Source: Rhizobium sp. NFR03
GTDB lineage: Bacteria; Pseudomonadota; Alphaproteobacteria; Rhizobiales; Rhizobiaceae
Assembly (NCBI RefSeq): GCF_900111275.1
Contig: NZ_FOGR01000009.1
Coordinates: forward strand, 62,001 to 126,000
Direction of reading: 5' to 3'
DNA: 64,000 bases
Both the position numbers and the translations under genes were made by a program. The notes under the pieces are model-generated. The model was not told the DNA's origin. It ran no database searches and was given only the letters and a program-made list of their open reading frames with translations. Below, piece after piece: positions 45,065 through 53,777 of this stretch. How positions within the stretch are numbered: position 1 is the stretch's first letter; each line of letters begins with the position of its first letter.

Positions 45065-45208
45065 TTTGTACCCCGGGGTTACGAGAGCGAACTCATAAAG
45101 CACGAGTGAGCGTCGATAGTCGTACCGCAGTAGCTGCTCTGTACGTTGTAACATATCTCTTGCATCAAGGGCAGCCTACACCCTCCTCTTCTCGAGGGGA
45201 GCAGGATT

Positions 45209-45934
45209 TTGGAAAACGGCACTTTAGCAGCCATGCATGCTGACGACCTTGCTCTCCTGCAGCCACATTTCGAGAGAGTCGAGCTCAAACTCAAACACAT
45301 TCTGTTTGAAGCCGATGCCCCTATCGAGCACGTCCACTTCTTCCTGGGAGGGCTTTCCTCCGAGATTGCAACTCTCGACGGAAAAGGGCAGCTGGAAATC
45401 GGCTGTGTTGGCAGAGAAGGCTTTTCAGGCCACTCCGTCTTGCTTGGCGTGGAGGCATCGCCTCATTTTGCATTCATGCAAGCGAGCGGCAGTGCACTCC
45501 GCATCCGTTCAGACATTTTGCTATCTGCTACCGATACAAGCAAACGGCTTCGCATGCTGCTCCTGCGCTTCATTCATGTGTTGATGGTGCAGATTGCCTC
45601 ATCCGCTGTTTCGGACGCGCGGTTCACAGTGCGGCAGCGATTGGCGCGCTGGCTCTTGATGTGTCAGGACCGCATCGGGGATGAGCTGCCTCTCACCCAC
45701 GAGTTCCTGGCTTTGATGCTGGGGGTACGCCGTTCAGGTGTAACGGAGATGATCCACGTGCTCGAAGGCGAGAATCTCATCAGGGCCGTCAGAGCGTTGA
45801 TCACTGTAAAAGATCGACAGGGTCTGATTGACGTCGCCGCCGGATGCTACGGCTTGCCGGAAAGTGAGTACAGGCGGTTGATCAACCCAAACCTACAGTC
45901 ACTCGGAACGACCCCGCGAAGAACCGCGTCGTAG
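45209..45934 (+). CDS. Crp/Fnr-family transcriptional regulator (first paralog)
   Basis: Regulator of 241 aa: cyclic-nucleotide-binding-like beta-roll (VELKLKHILFEADAPIEHVH, GREGFSGHSVLLG), dimer helix, and a C-terminal winged helix (LPLTHEFLALMLGVRRSGVT). No Fe-S cysteines. The start is TTG (codes MENGTLAAMHADD), matching the MENG start of the paralog at 47460. Effector unknown. Confidence 0.9.
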   Translation: MENGTLAAMHADDLALLQPHFERVELKLKHILFEADAPIEHVHFFLGGLSSEIATLDGKGQLEIGCVGREGFSGHSVLLGVEASPHFAFMQASGSALRIRSDILLSATDTSKRLRMLLLRFIHVLMVQIASSAVSDARFTVRQRLARWLLMCQDRIGDELPLTHEFLALMLGVRRSGVTEMIHVLEGENLIRAVRALITVKDRQGLIDVAAGCYGLPESEYRRLINPNLQSLGTTPRRTAS

Positions 45935-46171
45935 CTCGGGCAGCGTAGTTGCGAACGTCTTCGAGCACCGGTTCGCATCGAGTACGGCTTATCATCACGG
46001 TCTCCTTCTGGAAGTCGGTGCGCATATGAAGCCGTCAGTCTTAGAGCGTGCGGCATTTGCAAATGCACGCGGCAGCCGGCGAGGGGAGGGCTTAAGGTTG
46101 AACGACCTGCCGATAGCGGAAAGCGATGTTGCCCCCACGGAACAACACGGGCGAGCAGGGGTTTCGAGAAC

Positions 46172-46537
46172 ATGAGCAAAACCGTCCTCCCTTCTGTTAA
46201 CGAGCGGCTTGAATGGCGCAAGGCCAACCCGATTAGTCATGGCGATTTCAAGGGCCTAGCCGGAGATAAGGTTGTTGCGCGTATCTACCTCGCGGTCTCC
46301 GACATCAGCTTGAATGAGAATTGGCATTGGGAGTTGACGGCACACCATAAGGGCCTCTCCGCAGACGATGTAGCTGGCCAGGCGCCTTCGCACATCGCGG
46401 CGGCAGATGCCGCAGAGCAAGCGTATGCGCGAATTTTACTTTGTACTCCCGTGGAGAGAGAAAACTCAGATTCTGGAAACGCCCCAAGCGAAACAGACCG
46501 CTTAGCCGAAGCGCTTGAACATGGTGGCGACGCTTGA
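46172..46537 (+). CDS. Hypothetical protein
   Basis: Frame of 121 aa, MSKTVLPSVNERLEWRKANP, with a Trp-rich central strand (NENWHWELTAHHKGLSADDV) and an acidic C-terminus. No TM or signal peptide. Overlaps the next gene by TTGA, forming a two-gene unit. Family not recognised. Confidence 0.6.
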   Translation: MSKTVLPSVNERLEWRKANPISHGDFKGLAGDKVVARIYLAVSDISLNENWHWELTAHHKGLSADDVAGQAPSHIAAADAAEQAYARILLCTPVERENSDSGNAPSETDRLAEALEHGGDA

Positions 46538-46743
46538 GCTACGAACACCGCGTCATGATTGCGAACACCGATGGCGTCATTAGCGTGGATCGGCATGTGA
46601 CGACGAAGGAGCTGTCAGCTCTCGTCGACGAACGACACTGTGGTCGGCTGTTCTTGGCGGCATTCCTACAGAACAGCGAGAGAGGCTCGATTGTTTGTCC
46701 GACGGGAGAGACGATAGTGTGGCGTCCACTAGAAACGAGCTGA
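46534..46743 (+). CDS. Hypothetical protein, 69 aa
   Basis: Starts at TTG 46534 inside the preceding stop (TTGA) and reads MSYEHRVMIANTDGVISVDR. Small soluble protein. Its stop codon lies within the left arm of a 13-bp inverted repeat (46736-46800). The overlap with its neighbour supports translation. Confidence 0.5.
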   Translation: MSYEHRVMIANTDGVISVDRHVTTKELSALVDERHCGRLFLAAFLQNSERGSIVCPTGETIVWRPLETS

Positions 46744-46800
46744 CCCAAGCAGACTTGGCGATCCCGCCCACGCGGTGCACGCACGGTTTGGGTCAGCTCG
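46736..46800. terminator. 13-bp inverted repeat at the 3' end of the two-gene unit
   Basis: CGAGCTGACCCAA (46736-46748) and TTGGGTCAGCTCG (46788-46800) pair perfectly around a 39-nt loop. There is no T-run, so it may be an mRNA 3' stabiliser, a Rho-dependent end or a protein site rather than an intrinsic terminator. Confidence 0.45.
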
Positions 46801-46854
46801 CGCTGCGGAAAGAAGCTGGTCACGGGGGAGAATAATCAACAATCTCTTGGTCGC

Positions 46855-47094
46855 ATGAGCACGCTCAGTAATAGACACCGACTTCACCTCGTGCTCTTGA
46901 GGCAAGGAGTGACATCGGGTCTGAGACAAGAAATGGAAATTGCCTTTGTATGGCTTGCGTCGATTGCCGGTACGGCGCTCATTGCGTACACGCATCGACT
47001 GCCGATGCTTCAATGGGTGGCTCTAGGGATGCTTCTGGGACCCGCGGCCACGATTGCTGCTGCTATCAAAGGGACTGGGGACAATAATCGTTGA
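46855..47094 (+). CDS. Small membrane protein, two TM helices
   Basis: Frame of 79 aa; the hydrophobic part starts at an internal ATG (46933): MEIAFVWLASIAGTALIAYT, then a second helix MLQWVALGMLLGPAATIAAA. The internal start (53 aa) may be the real one because the first 26 residues are basic and unlike membrane proteins. No family recognised. Confidence 0.5.
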   Translation: MSTLSNRHRLHLVLLRQGVTSGLRQEMEIAFVWLASIAGTALIAYTHRLPMLQWVALGMLLGPAATIAAAIKGTGDNNR

Positions 47095-47166
47095 GCAGCA
47101 GCGATCCCAGTCTTGACGAAGATACTCCGCTAAGAGAGCATGGCTATTGAGACCACGGAGGCGATC

Positions 47167-47286
47167 ATGATTGATGAAGCTAGCTTTAAAACAGTGGATC
47201 GCGCAGGTCAGGTTATTGGCTGTACTCTGACAGTTGCCGCATATGCGCTGGTTTTGTGGCCTCTGCTTCGAGCGATGATGGAATAG
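47167..47286 (+). CDS. 39-aa single-pass membrane peptide
   Basis: Frame MIDEASFKTVDRAGQVIGCT followed by a hydrophobic stretch (LTVAAYALVLWPLL) and RAMME. GGAGG lies six bases before the ATG. It sits about 170 bp ahead of the second Crp paralog, as the 43964 peptide sits ahead of the first. Too small for classification. Confidence 0.55.
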   Translation: MIDEASFKTVDRAGQVIGCTLTVAAYALVLWPLLRAMME

Positions 47287-47459
47287 CGAGCGAGCCAATT
47301 TCCCTTTCGGCAGTACGGCCTGCCGCATGCGTCCTATCACAAGGTCAGGCTGTCGTTAAAGACAATCGTCGTCGTCCGTCATTGTGCGTTTCTGACAATT
47401 GCCGTGAGCTGGTCAGAAGCTACATCTGCCCCCGAATGCTTTTGGAGGGAAATGCCTTG

Positions 47460-48146
47460 ATGGAGAACGGCCTGCTATCCGTGATGTCTCGTGACGACCG
47501 GGCTTTGCTCGAACCTCATTTCACGCTGGTAGAACTTGAGCTGAAGCAGCCGCTTTTCGATGCGCACCAACCCATCGACTATGTCTACTTTTTCCTCAGC
47601 GGCCTCTCTTCCGAAATCGCAACGGTTGGTCGCGAAAACATTGAGGTCGGCTGCGTCGGGCGGGAGGGCCTATCCGGACATGCAGTCCTGCTCGATGTCG
47701 AATGCTCTCCCCATTATGCCTTCATGCAGGGGGCCGGGACCGCGCTACGTATTCGGTCTTGCGATCTGGTTAGGATGGTGGATCAGAGCTCCAGCCTACG
47801 GAAACTGCTCTCGCGCTATGTGCACGTCTTTATGACGCAGATTGCACAGTCTGCTCTCGCAGATGGGCGCTTCACCCTCCAACAACGATTGGCTCGCTGG
47901 CTGCTCATGTGTCAGGACCGCTTAGGCAATCAGATGCCCCTTACCCACGAGTTTTTAGCCCTCATGCTCGGAGTGCGTCGTCCCGGCGTCACGACGGCAA
48001 TGCATGTCCTTGAGGGGGAGCATCTTATCAAAGCTGAGAGAGCGTCCATCACCATCTTGGACCGACCGGGACTTATCGCTACTGCTGGAGGGAGCTATGG
48101 GCTTCCCGAGGAGGAGTACCGGCGGTTGATCAACAGGGCGTTCTAG
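47460..48146 (+). CDS. Crp/Fnr-family transcriptional regulator (second paralog)
   Basis: Regulator of 228 aa from ATG 47460 (MENGLLSVMSRDDRALLEPH), with GGAGGG upstream; TTG 47457 is an equally spaced alternative. Same plan as the 45209 product: beta-roll (LFDAHQPIDYVYFFLSGLSS), GREGLSGHAVLL, winged helix (THEFLALMLGVRRPGVTTAM). The two proteins are clearly paralogous along their length. An in-frame region upstream to 47256 is not part of the protein. Confidence 0.9.
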   Translation: MENGLLSVMSRDDRALLEPHFTLVELELKQPLFDAHQPIDYVYFFLSGLSSEIATVGRENIEVGCVGREGLSGHAVLLDVECSPHYAFMQGAGTALRIRSCDLVRMVDQSSSLRKLLSRYVHVFMTQIAQSALADGRFTLQQRLARWLLMCQDRLGNQMPLTHEFLALMLGVRRPGVTTAMHVLEGEHLIKAERASITILDRPGLIATAGGSYGLPEEEYRRLINRAF

Positions 48147-48246
48147 ACGTCTGTGGCCTTCGAGTTCTGTACGGTAGCCGGGTGCAACATTTTATCCGTT
48201 GCTCGATTTGGTGAAAGCCGGGGCCGAAAAAAGAACCGATATTGAG

Positions 48247-48528
48247 ATGCAGAAATATTTCCTCCACCTGAACTACCTTCGAGAATGTGTCCAGGACCCA
48301 GACGGCGCCGAGCTGCCCGACCTCGAAACCGCGAAAAGCGATGCGCGCGATACGATACGAGAAATGGCAGCTGATGCCTTGAGGGCAAAGAGGAAGTTCA
48401 CCCTCACCAGTATTCGTGTCGGCAGCGAGAGCGGGCAGCTCCTAGCAGAGGTTTCTGTGGCCGAGACCTTAGCGGAAGTGATCGGAGTTCCGTTCGCCAA
48501 CACTTCGCCTCCTGACCATCATGTTTGA
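48247..48528 (+). CDS. DUF6894-family protein (second)
   Basis: Protein of about 93 aa from ATG 48247: MQKYFLHLNYLRECVQDPDG then AELPDLETAKSDARDTIREM, the DUF6894 layout with a hydrophobic-aromatic first strand and D-x-G/E-x-E/L turn. The frame extends upstream to 48199 but without a better start. Lies 100 bp after the second Crp gene. Confidence 0.7.
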   Translation: MQKYFLHLNYLRECVQDPDGAELPDLETAKSDARDTIREMAADALRAKRKFTLTSIRVGSESGQLLAEVSVAETLAEVIGVPFANTSPPDHHV

Positions 48529-48543
48529 GCGAGGTCGCGCTGC

Positions 48544-48789
48544 TTAGGTCTTCAGCAGGTCGAAAACGAGCTGGTGCAGATTGACGATACCTCGATCACC
48601 CCCCTCTTTGGCGGTAACTTCGATGAGCTGTGGCCGGATGTCTTTGCGCTGCTGAACACACGAGGCAATCAACGAGTATGCATCGCCTACGGCTTTGGTC
48701 ATGGCGGCATCAAGTGTGGGCAGCTCAATTCCTTCCGCATCCTCGCGGAATTCGTCGCCGGTCCTCGTGTGGAAGTAGTATCTCGTCAT
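48544..48789 (-). CDS. DUF6894-family protein (third)
   Basis: 81-aa protein from ATG 48789: MTRYYFHTRTGDEFREDAEG then IELPTLDAAMTKAVGDAYSL; close to the family consensus. Convergent with the 48247 gene and 15 bp from it. The upstream frame to 48852 is not conserved in character. Confidence 0.78.
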   Translation of the reverse strand: MTRYYFHTRTGDEFREDAEGIELPTLDAAMTKAVGDAYSLIASCVQQRKDIRPQLIEVTAKEGGDRGIVNLHQLVFDLLKT

Positions 48790-48979
48790 TTTCTGCAAAC
48801 TGGAACACCATCTCGTTGTTTCGGTCCGGTGCAAGACGAATGCGATAGGCATAAAGTTTCAGCAGTTACCCGATTGCGAACGGCTATCAGGACATGCTCG
48901 CTATCAGCCGTGCGCCGCGTGCGCGTGGTCGTTCAGGTCTGCTGGCACCGAGCGACTCTCACGTATCGCGCGCCAGGTA

Positions 48980-49240
48980 ACCGCAGCGCCGCCTACTGAT
49001 CTTTCCCAAGGCGCACTGGACCAAGTTGCACTTGAATAACCCGATCGAGCGATCGAACGGAGAAATCAATCGGCGGACCGAGGTCGTCGGCATCTTTCCC
49101 AACGATGAAGCCATCGTTCGCTTGGTTGATGCGCTGCTGCTTGAACAGAACGATGGACGGGCTGTCCAGCGATCCCGGTACATGACACTTAAGACGGTCC
49201 CTACGATGAGCCGCTCATCAACCTGCCAGCCGCAAACTGA
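48980..49240 (+). pseudogene. IS256-family transposase C-terminal fragment
   Basis: LIFPKAHWTKLHLNNPIERS and EINRRTEVVGIFPNDEAIVR with LLLEQNDGRAVQR match the end of IS256/Mutator transposases (NPIERxNxExxRRTxVVGIFPN). The last part is in a shifted frame (EPLINLPAAN, stop at 49240). Upstream DDE regions are missing. Confidence 0.8.
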
Positions 49241-49275
49241 CACTCCTCCGGTCCTCTGGGATGAGCTATGGTCGT

Positions 49276-49743
49276 CTAAGCCACACCACGCGCTGGGACA
49301 CGATCAGGTGTCACCTCGGTGTCGTGCCAGTCAAGGGATCGGCCGTCTGCTGCATGGACCACAAGTCGCGCGACTGGTACGCGTTTCTCTCGATCTACCA
49401 ATGAGGAGTGACCTTCCATGTCAGCGAACAGGAAATCTTCACCCCATTGGCGGAGTGCGACAATCACGGGGAACAGGCCACACCCCTTCGCGGTCAGGAC
49501 ATACTCGCGGTAGGCCGTTCCATCCGACGCAGGTCCTGTCTCGAAAATCCCTCGCTTCACGAGGTCGCGCAATCGGGTTGCCAGCACACCCCTGCTGATG
49601 CCCAACCCAAGCTGGAACTCCCCGAAACGGCGTTTTCCATCGAACGCATCGCGGATAATCAGGAGCGACCACCAGTCCCCGATTGCATCAAGAGAACGCG
49701 CCACCGGGCAACCGGCATTCCATAGGCTTACGCGTTTCACCAT
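49276..49743 (-). CDS. HxlR-family transcriptional regulator
   Basis: Winged-helix regulator of 155 aa: CPVARSLDAIGDWWSLLIIR with the single N-terminal Cys typical of HxlR, RRFGEFQLGLGISRGVLATR and the wing GTAYREYVLTAKG. Members sense electrophiles or oxidants. Divergent from an MFS gene (49844), its likely target. Confidence 0.9.
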   Translation of the reverse strand: MVKRVSLWNAGCPVARSLDAIGDWWSLLIIRDAFDGKRRFGEFQLGLGISRGVLATRLRDLVKRGIFETGPASDGTAYREYVLTAKGCGLFPVIVALRQWGEDFLFADMEGHSSLVDREKRVPVARLVVHAADGRSLDWHDTEVTPDRVPARGVA

Positions 49744-49843
49744 CTATCCTGGTCTCCATTTCATAATCTGGTTCTATCTTAGAACTGGAAATGCCGCACG
49801 CCAAGTGGTCTTGGAATATGGCTGACGAGATGACGAGGGTTGC

Positions 49844-51091
49844 ATGATGGACGAGAAGACGGCGACTAGTGCCCGCGAGGTGCAGGGTCATGGATTGTCG
49901 GGAGCGCAGACGCTAATAGTTGCATCCGCCGCAGGTTTGAGCGTGGCGAATATCTATTACTCACAGCCCTTGCTCGACATGATTGCAGCCGACCTTGGGA
50001 TCTCGTCGGCTGTCATCGGTCTCATCGGGATGCTGACCCAAATCGGGTACGGACTTGGTTTGATCTTTATCGTGCCGCTTGGCGATCTCATCGATAGACG
50101 CAAGCTCATCATAGTCCAAGGTCTACTGCTGACGATTGCTCTTGTGGTCGTCGCGACAGCAGGAGCGAAAACAATGCTCTTGGCTGGTATGGCCTCGCTT
50201 GGCCTGCTGGCTGTCGTCGTTCAGGTATTGGTTGCTCAGGCGGCGGCGCTGGCCACTCCGGCTCAGCGTGGCAGGGTGGTAGGTACGGTTACCAGCGGTG
50301 TCGTAGCGGGCATCCTATCAGCCCGCGCCTTCGCTGGCACGGTTGCCGATCTCGGTGGGTGGCGGGCGGTGTATCTAACATCTGCGCTTGCGACTCTCGT
50401 GATGGTCGGCATTCTGATGTCAGTTCTGCCGCGGCAATCGGTAGAAAGGAAATCGGAAAAATATTTCAACGCTGTACTGTCTATTCCAGGAATGTTTTTG
50501 CGAGACCCCGTCTTGCTCTTTCGCGGCGGTCTCGCGCTGTTAATCTTCGCATCCTTTAGTACCTTCTGGACGGCACTCGTTTTTCCGCTGAGCACTCCGC
50601 CCTTTTCCTATTCTCACACTCAGATAGGCCTGTTCGGGCTGGTTGGATTGGCCGGAGCAATCGGTGCAACATTCGCGGGAAGGCTGGCAGATCGAGGGCA
50701 TAATGCTTGGACGACCGGAATCTCTCTGGCCATCCTGCTGGCATCCTGGGGTTTGATCGCTCTCCTATCATTCTCCATAGCAATGCTATTGATAGGGGTG
50801 TTCCTGCTCGATTTGGCGGTCCAGGCTGTCCACGTCAGCAATCTCAGCGTCATCGTGGCTCTTAACCCGGAGAAAAGTAGCCGCCTGATTGGAGGGTACA
50901 TGGTATTCTACTCGATCGGCAGCGCCATCGGGGCAATTGCCGCCACGGCGACCTACGCGCGATCTGGTTGGACGGGAGTTTCCATTCTAGGAGCAACATT
51001 CAGCGGGCTTGCGCTCGCCGTGTGGATCGCCGGTTGTCTGTCAGCGAGCATCAAACGGCAAACCCGCTTAGCCGATTGCTCGCACGAATGA
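49844..51091 (+). CDS. MFS transporter
   Basis: Twelve-TM major facilitator of 415 aa: motif A-type loop GDLIDRRKLIIVQG after TM2, a long Gly/Ala-rich TM4-5 region, central loop with ERKSEKYF, and ISLAILLASWGLIALL in the second half. Resembles the DHA1/YnfM-like efflux class. Divergent from the HxlR regulator, so probably exports a compound sensed by it. Start ATG 49844 or 49847 (tandem). Confidence 0.9.
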   Translation: MMDEKTATSAREVQGHGLSGAQTLIVASAAGLSVANIYYSQPLLDMIAADLGISSAVIGLIGMLTQIGYGLGLIFIVPLGDLIDRRKLIIVQGLLLTIALVVVATAGAKTMLLAGMASLGLLAVVVQVLVAQAAALATPAQRGRVVGTVTSGVVAGILSARAFAGTVADLGGWRAVYLTSALATLVMVGILMSVLPRQSVERKSEKYFNAVLSIPGMFLRDPVLLFRGGLALLIFASFSTFWTALVFPLSTPPFSYSHTQIGLFGLVGLAGAIGATFAGRLADRGHNAWTTGISLAILLASWGLIALLSFSIAMLLIGVFLLDLAVQAVHVSNLSVIVALNPEKSSRLIGGYMVFYSIGSAIGAIAATATYARSGWTGVSILGATFSGLALAVWIAGCLSASIKRQTRLADCSHE

Positions 51092-51225
51092 CAGCTTTGG
51101 GCTGTGGAGTGTCTTTCACTTCGCGCCAACAGCGGTCATATGTCCCTCGATTTTATCGGGCCGAGTATTGCGCAAAGTACAAGCTCACTGGTGCTGAAAT
51201 GTTATCGCTGACGGGATCGAGAGGC

Positions 51226-51262
51226 TTGACAACATCCATGCATCCATTACTCTGGATACATG
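51226..51262 (+). promoter_or_regulatory. ars operon promoter and operator
   Basis: TTGACA at 51226-51231, 16 bp, then TACTCT (weak -10). Between and after them ATCCAT occurs twice two bases apart (51234-51239 and 51242-51247), and inverted GGAT/ATGGA follows up to the arsR start. This fits an ArsR autoregulatory site overlapping the promoter. Confidence 0.55.
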
Positions 51263-51619
51263 GAATCAGATAAAGCTATTGCGGCGCTTGCAGCCCTTGC
51301 CCAATCCACCCGCCTGGACACCTTCCGGCTGCTGGTCCGCCATGAGCCGGAGGGCGTACCAGCCGGTGAACTCGCACGTCTGCTTGGCGTGCCGCAGAAC
51401 ACGATGTCTGCCCATCTCGCGATCCTGTCGCGCGCCGGGCTGATCAAAGGCGAGCGCCACAGCCGCCTGATCATCTACCGCGCCGAGATCGATGCGCTGC
51501 GCGACCTGACCCTCTATCTGGTCAAGGATTGCTGCGGCGGCAGTGCCGACCTGTGCGCGCCCCTGATCACCGCTCTCACCCCCTGTTGCGACCCGCCCTC
51601 TCCGCAGAGCCGGCAATGA
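51260..51619 (+). CDS. arsR: ArsR-family arsenic repressor
   Basis: Winged-helix repressor of 119 aa (LARLLGVPQNTMSAHLAILS, wing RLIIYRAEID). Cysteines cluster at the C-terminus: KDCCGGSADLC and a terminal PCC; the classical CVC in the recognition helix is absent, so As(III) is probably bound C-terminally. First gene of arsR-acr3-arsC-arsH-MFS; overlaps acr3 by ATGA. Confidence 0.92.
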   Translation: MESDKAIAALAALAQSTRLDTFRLLVRHEPEGVPAGELARLLGVPQNTMSAHLAILSRAGLIKGERHSRLIIYRAEIDALRDLTLYLVKDCCGGSADLCAPLITALTPCCDPPSPQSRQ

Positions 51620-52650
51620 CGACTTTCGAGCGTTACCTGAGCCTGTGGGTCGCCCTGTGCATCGTAGTTGGCATCAGCCTCGGGCACCTGATGCCCGGGG
51701 TGTTCCAAACCATCGGCGCGATGGACGTCGCCAAGGTCAACCTGCCGGTGGCGGTGCTGATCTGGCTGATGATCATCCCGATGCTGCTGAAGATCGATTT
51801 CTCGGCTCTGGCCCAGGTCGGTCGCCACTGGCGCGGTATCGGCGTCACCCTGTTCATCAACTGGGCGGTCAAGCCGTTCTCGATGGCGCTGCTGGGCTGG
51901 CTGTTTATAGGCTGGCTATTCCGCCCCTACCTGCCGGAGACCCAGATCGACAGCTATATTGCCGGCCTGATCATTCTTGCGGCGGCACCCTGCACGGCCA
52001 TGGTGTTCGTCTGGTCCAACCTCACCAAGGGCGAGCCGCATTTCACGCTGAGCCAGGTGGCGCTGAACGATGCGATCATGGTGGTGGCCTTCGCGCCGAT
52101 CGTTGCCCTCCTGCTCGGCCTGTCCGCCATCACTGTGCCATGGGATACGCTGATCCTCTCGGTGGTGCTCTATATCGTCTTGCCGGTCATCATCGCCCAG
52201 GTCCTGCGCCGGAGCAAAGATGTCGAACGCATGGCCGGTCGCCTGCAGCCAGTCTCGCTGGTGGCGCTCCTCACCACCCTCGTGCTGCTGTTCGGCTTCC
52301 AGGGCGAGCAGATCATCGCGCAGCCGACCGTCATCGCGCTCCTCGCCGTGCCGATCCTGATCCAGGTCTATTTCAACTCGGGCCTCGCCTATCTCCTGAA
52401 CCGCGTCAGCGGCGAAGAGCACTGCGTGGCCGGTCCGTCGGCCTTGATCGGGGCCTCGAACTTCTTTGAGCTCGCAGTGGCGGCGGCCATCAGCCTGTTC
52501 GGCTTCACCTCCGGCGCAGCGCTCGCCACCGTGGTCGGCGTCCTTGTCGAGGTGCCGGTGATGCTGTCGGTGGTCTGGATCGTTAACCGCAGCAAGAACT
52601 GGTACGAGCGCGGCGCCGGGGTCCGGACCAACGCCATCAGAAAGGCCTGA
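51616..52650 (+). CDS. acr3: ACR3-family arsenite efflux pump
   Basis: Membrane carrier of 344 aa with ten TM helices. The conserved cysteine-containing APCTAMVFVWSNL (TM4) is present. Start ATG at 51616 within the arsR stop; the longer open frame from 51529 is an overlap artefact. Exports arsenite (and perhaps antimonite) produced by ArsC. Some databases call this family arsB. Confidence 0.93.
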   Translation: MTTFERYLSLWVALCIVVGISLGHLMPGVFQTIGAMDVAKVNLPVAVLIWLMIIPMLLKIDFSALAQVGRHWRGIGVTLFINWAVKPFSMALLGWLFIGWLFRPYLPETQIDSYIAGLIILAAAPCTAMVFVWSNLTKGEPHFTLSQVALNDAIMVVAFAPIVALLLGLSAITVPWDTLILSVVLYIVLPVIIAQVLRRSKDVERMAGRLQPVSLVALLTTLVLLFGFQGEQIIAQPTVIALLAVPILIQVYFNSGLAYLLNRVSGEEHCVAGPSALIGASNFFELAVAAAISLFGFTSGAALATVVGVLVEVPVMLSVVWIVNRSKNWYERGAGVRTNAIRKA

Positions 52651-52654
52651 GACC

Positions 52655-53077
52655 ATGGACGTCACCATCTACCACAACCCCGCCTGCGGCACGTCGCGCA
52701 ACACGCTGGAGATGATCCGCAATGCCGGCATCGAGCCGACGGTCATCGAATATGTGAAGCATCCACCATCGAAAGCGACGCTGGCAACCATGATTGCGGA
52801 TGCGGGCCTCACCGTGCGTGAAGCCATCCGTGAGAAGGGTACGCCCTATGTGGATCTTGGCCTCGACAACCCGGACCTCTCTGACGACCAGTTGCTCGAT
52901 GCCATGCTGAAGGACCCGATCCTGATCAACCGCCCCTTCGTTGTTACACCCCTTGGCACACGCCTGTCGCGTCCCTCCGAGGTGGTGCTCGACATCCTGC
53001 CGGAGACGCACAAGGGTCCCTTCACCAAGGAAAACGGCGAGCAGGTCCTCGATGCGGAGGGCAAACGCATTGGCTGA
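52655..53077 (+). CDS. arsC: Arsenate reductase, glutaredoxin type
   Basis: Reductase of 140 aa with the active-site Cys11 in [10 protein letters not shown] and the Arg-rich substrate site [14 protein letters not shown]. Uses glutathione/glutaredoxin to reduce arsenate to arsenite for export by the adjacent pump. Length and fold agree with the E. coli R773-type enzyme. Confidence 0.93.
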   Translation: MDVTIYHNPACGTSRNTLEMIRNAGIEPTVIEYVKHPPSKATLATMIADAGLTVREAIREKGTPYVDLGLDNPDLSDDQLLDAMLKDPILINRPFVVTPLGTRLSRPSEVVLDILPETHKGPFTKENGEQVLDAEGKRIG

Positions 53078-53777
53078 TCTGCCTGCCCTCGACCGCGACC
53101 ACCTGCGCCAACCGGACCTCGACGCGCTGCGACCGGCGTTTTCGACCCACAAGCCGCGCATCCTGATCCTCTACGGCTCGCTGCGCACGGTATCCTACAG
53201 CAGACTGCTGGCGCTCGAGACGGGCAGGCTGCTGGAGGCACTTGGCTGCGAGGTGAAGATCTTCGATCCCACCGACCTGCCGCTGCCCGATGCCGCGCCG
53301 GTCACGCATCCCAAGGTCCAGGAGCTGCGCGATCTGACCCAGTGGTCGGAAGGCCATGTCTGGATCTCGCCTGAGCGCCACGGTGCGATGACCGGTATCA
53401 TGAAGGCGCAAATAGACTGGATCCCGCTTGCGGTCGGCTCGATCCGCCCGACGCAGGGCAAGACGCTCGCAGTCATGCAGGTCTCGGGCGGGTCGCAGTC
53501 GTTCAACACGGTCAACCACCTGCGCGTGCTCGGCCGCTGGATGCGGATGATCACCATTCCCAACCAGTCCTCGGTTGCCAAAGCCTTCCAGGAATTCGAC
53601 GCAGACGGTCGCATGAAGCCCTCGTCCTATTACGACCGGGTCGTCGACGTCTGCGAGGAGCTGGTCAAGTTCACATGGCTGACGCGCGACGCATCCGGCT
53701 ATCTCACCGACCGCTATAGCGAGCGGAAGGAGGAAGCTGAGAAGCTGGAGCAGCGCGTGAGCCTCAAGTCCATATGA
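53070..53777 (+). CDS. arsH: ArsH, NADPH-dependent FMN reductase
   Basis: Flavoprotein of 235 aa: phosphate-binding loop [36 protein letters not shown] and [20 protein letters not shown] are typical ArsH. The start TTG (53070) is inside the arsC end and has GGAGG nine bases upstream; the longer frame from 52941 overlaps arsC and is unlikely. ArsH oxidises trivalent organoarsenicals. Confidence 0.93.
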   Translation: MADLPALDRDHLRQPDLDALRPAFSTHKPRILILYGSLRTVSYSRLLALETGRLLEALGCEVKIFDPTDLPLPDAAPVTHPKVQELRDLTQWSEGHVWISPERHGAMTGIMKAQIDWIPLAVGSIRPTQGKTLAVMQVSGGSQSFNTVNHLRVLGRWMRMITIPNQSSVAKAFQEFDADGRMKPSSYYDRVVDVCEELVKFTWLTRDASGYLTDRYSERKEEAEKLEQRVSLKSI

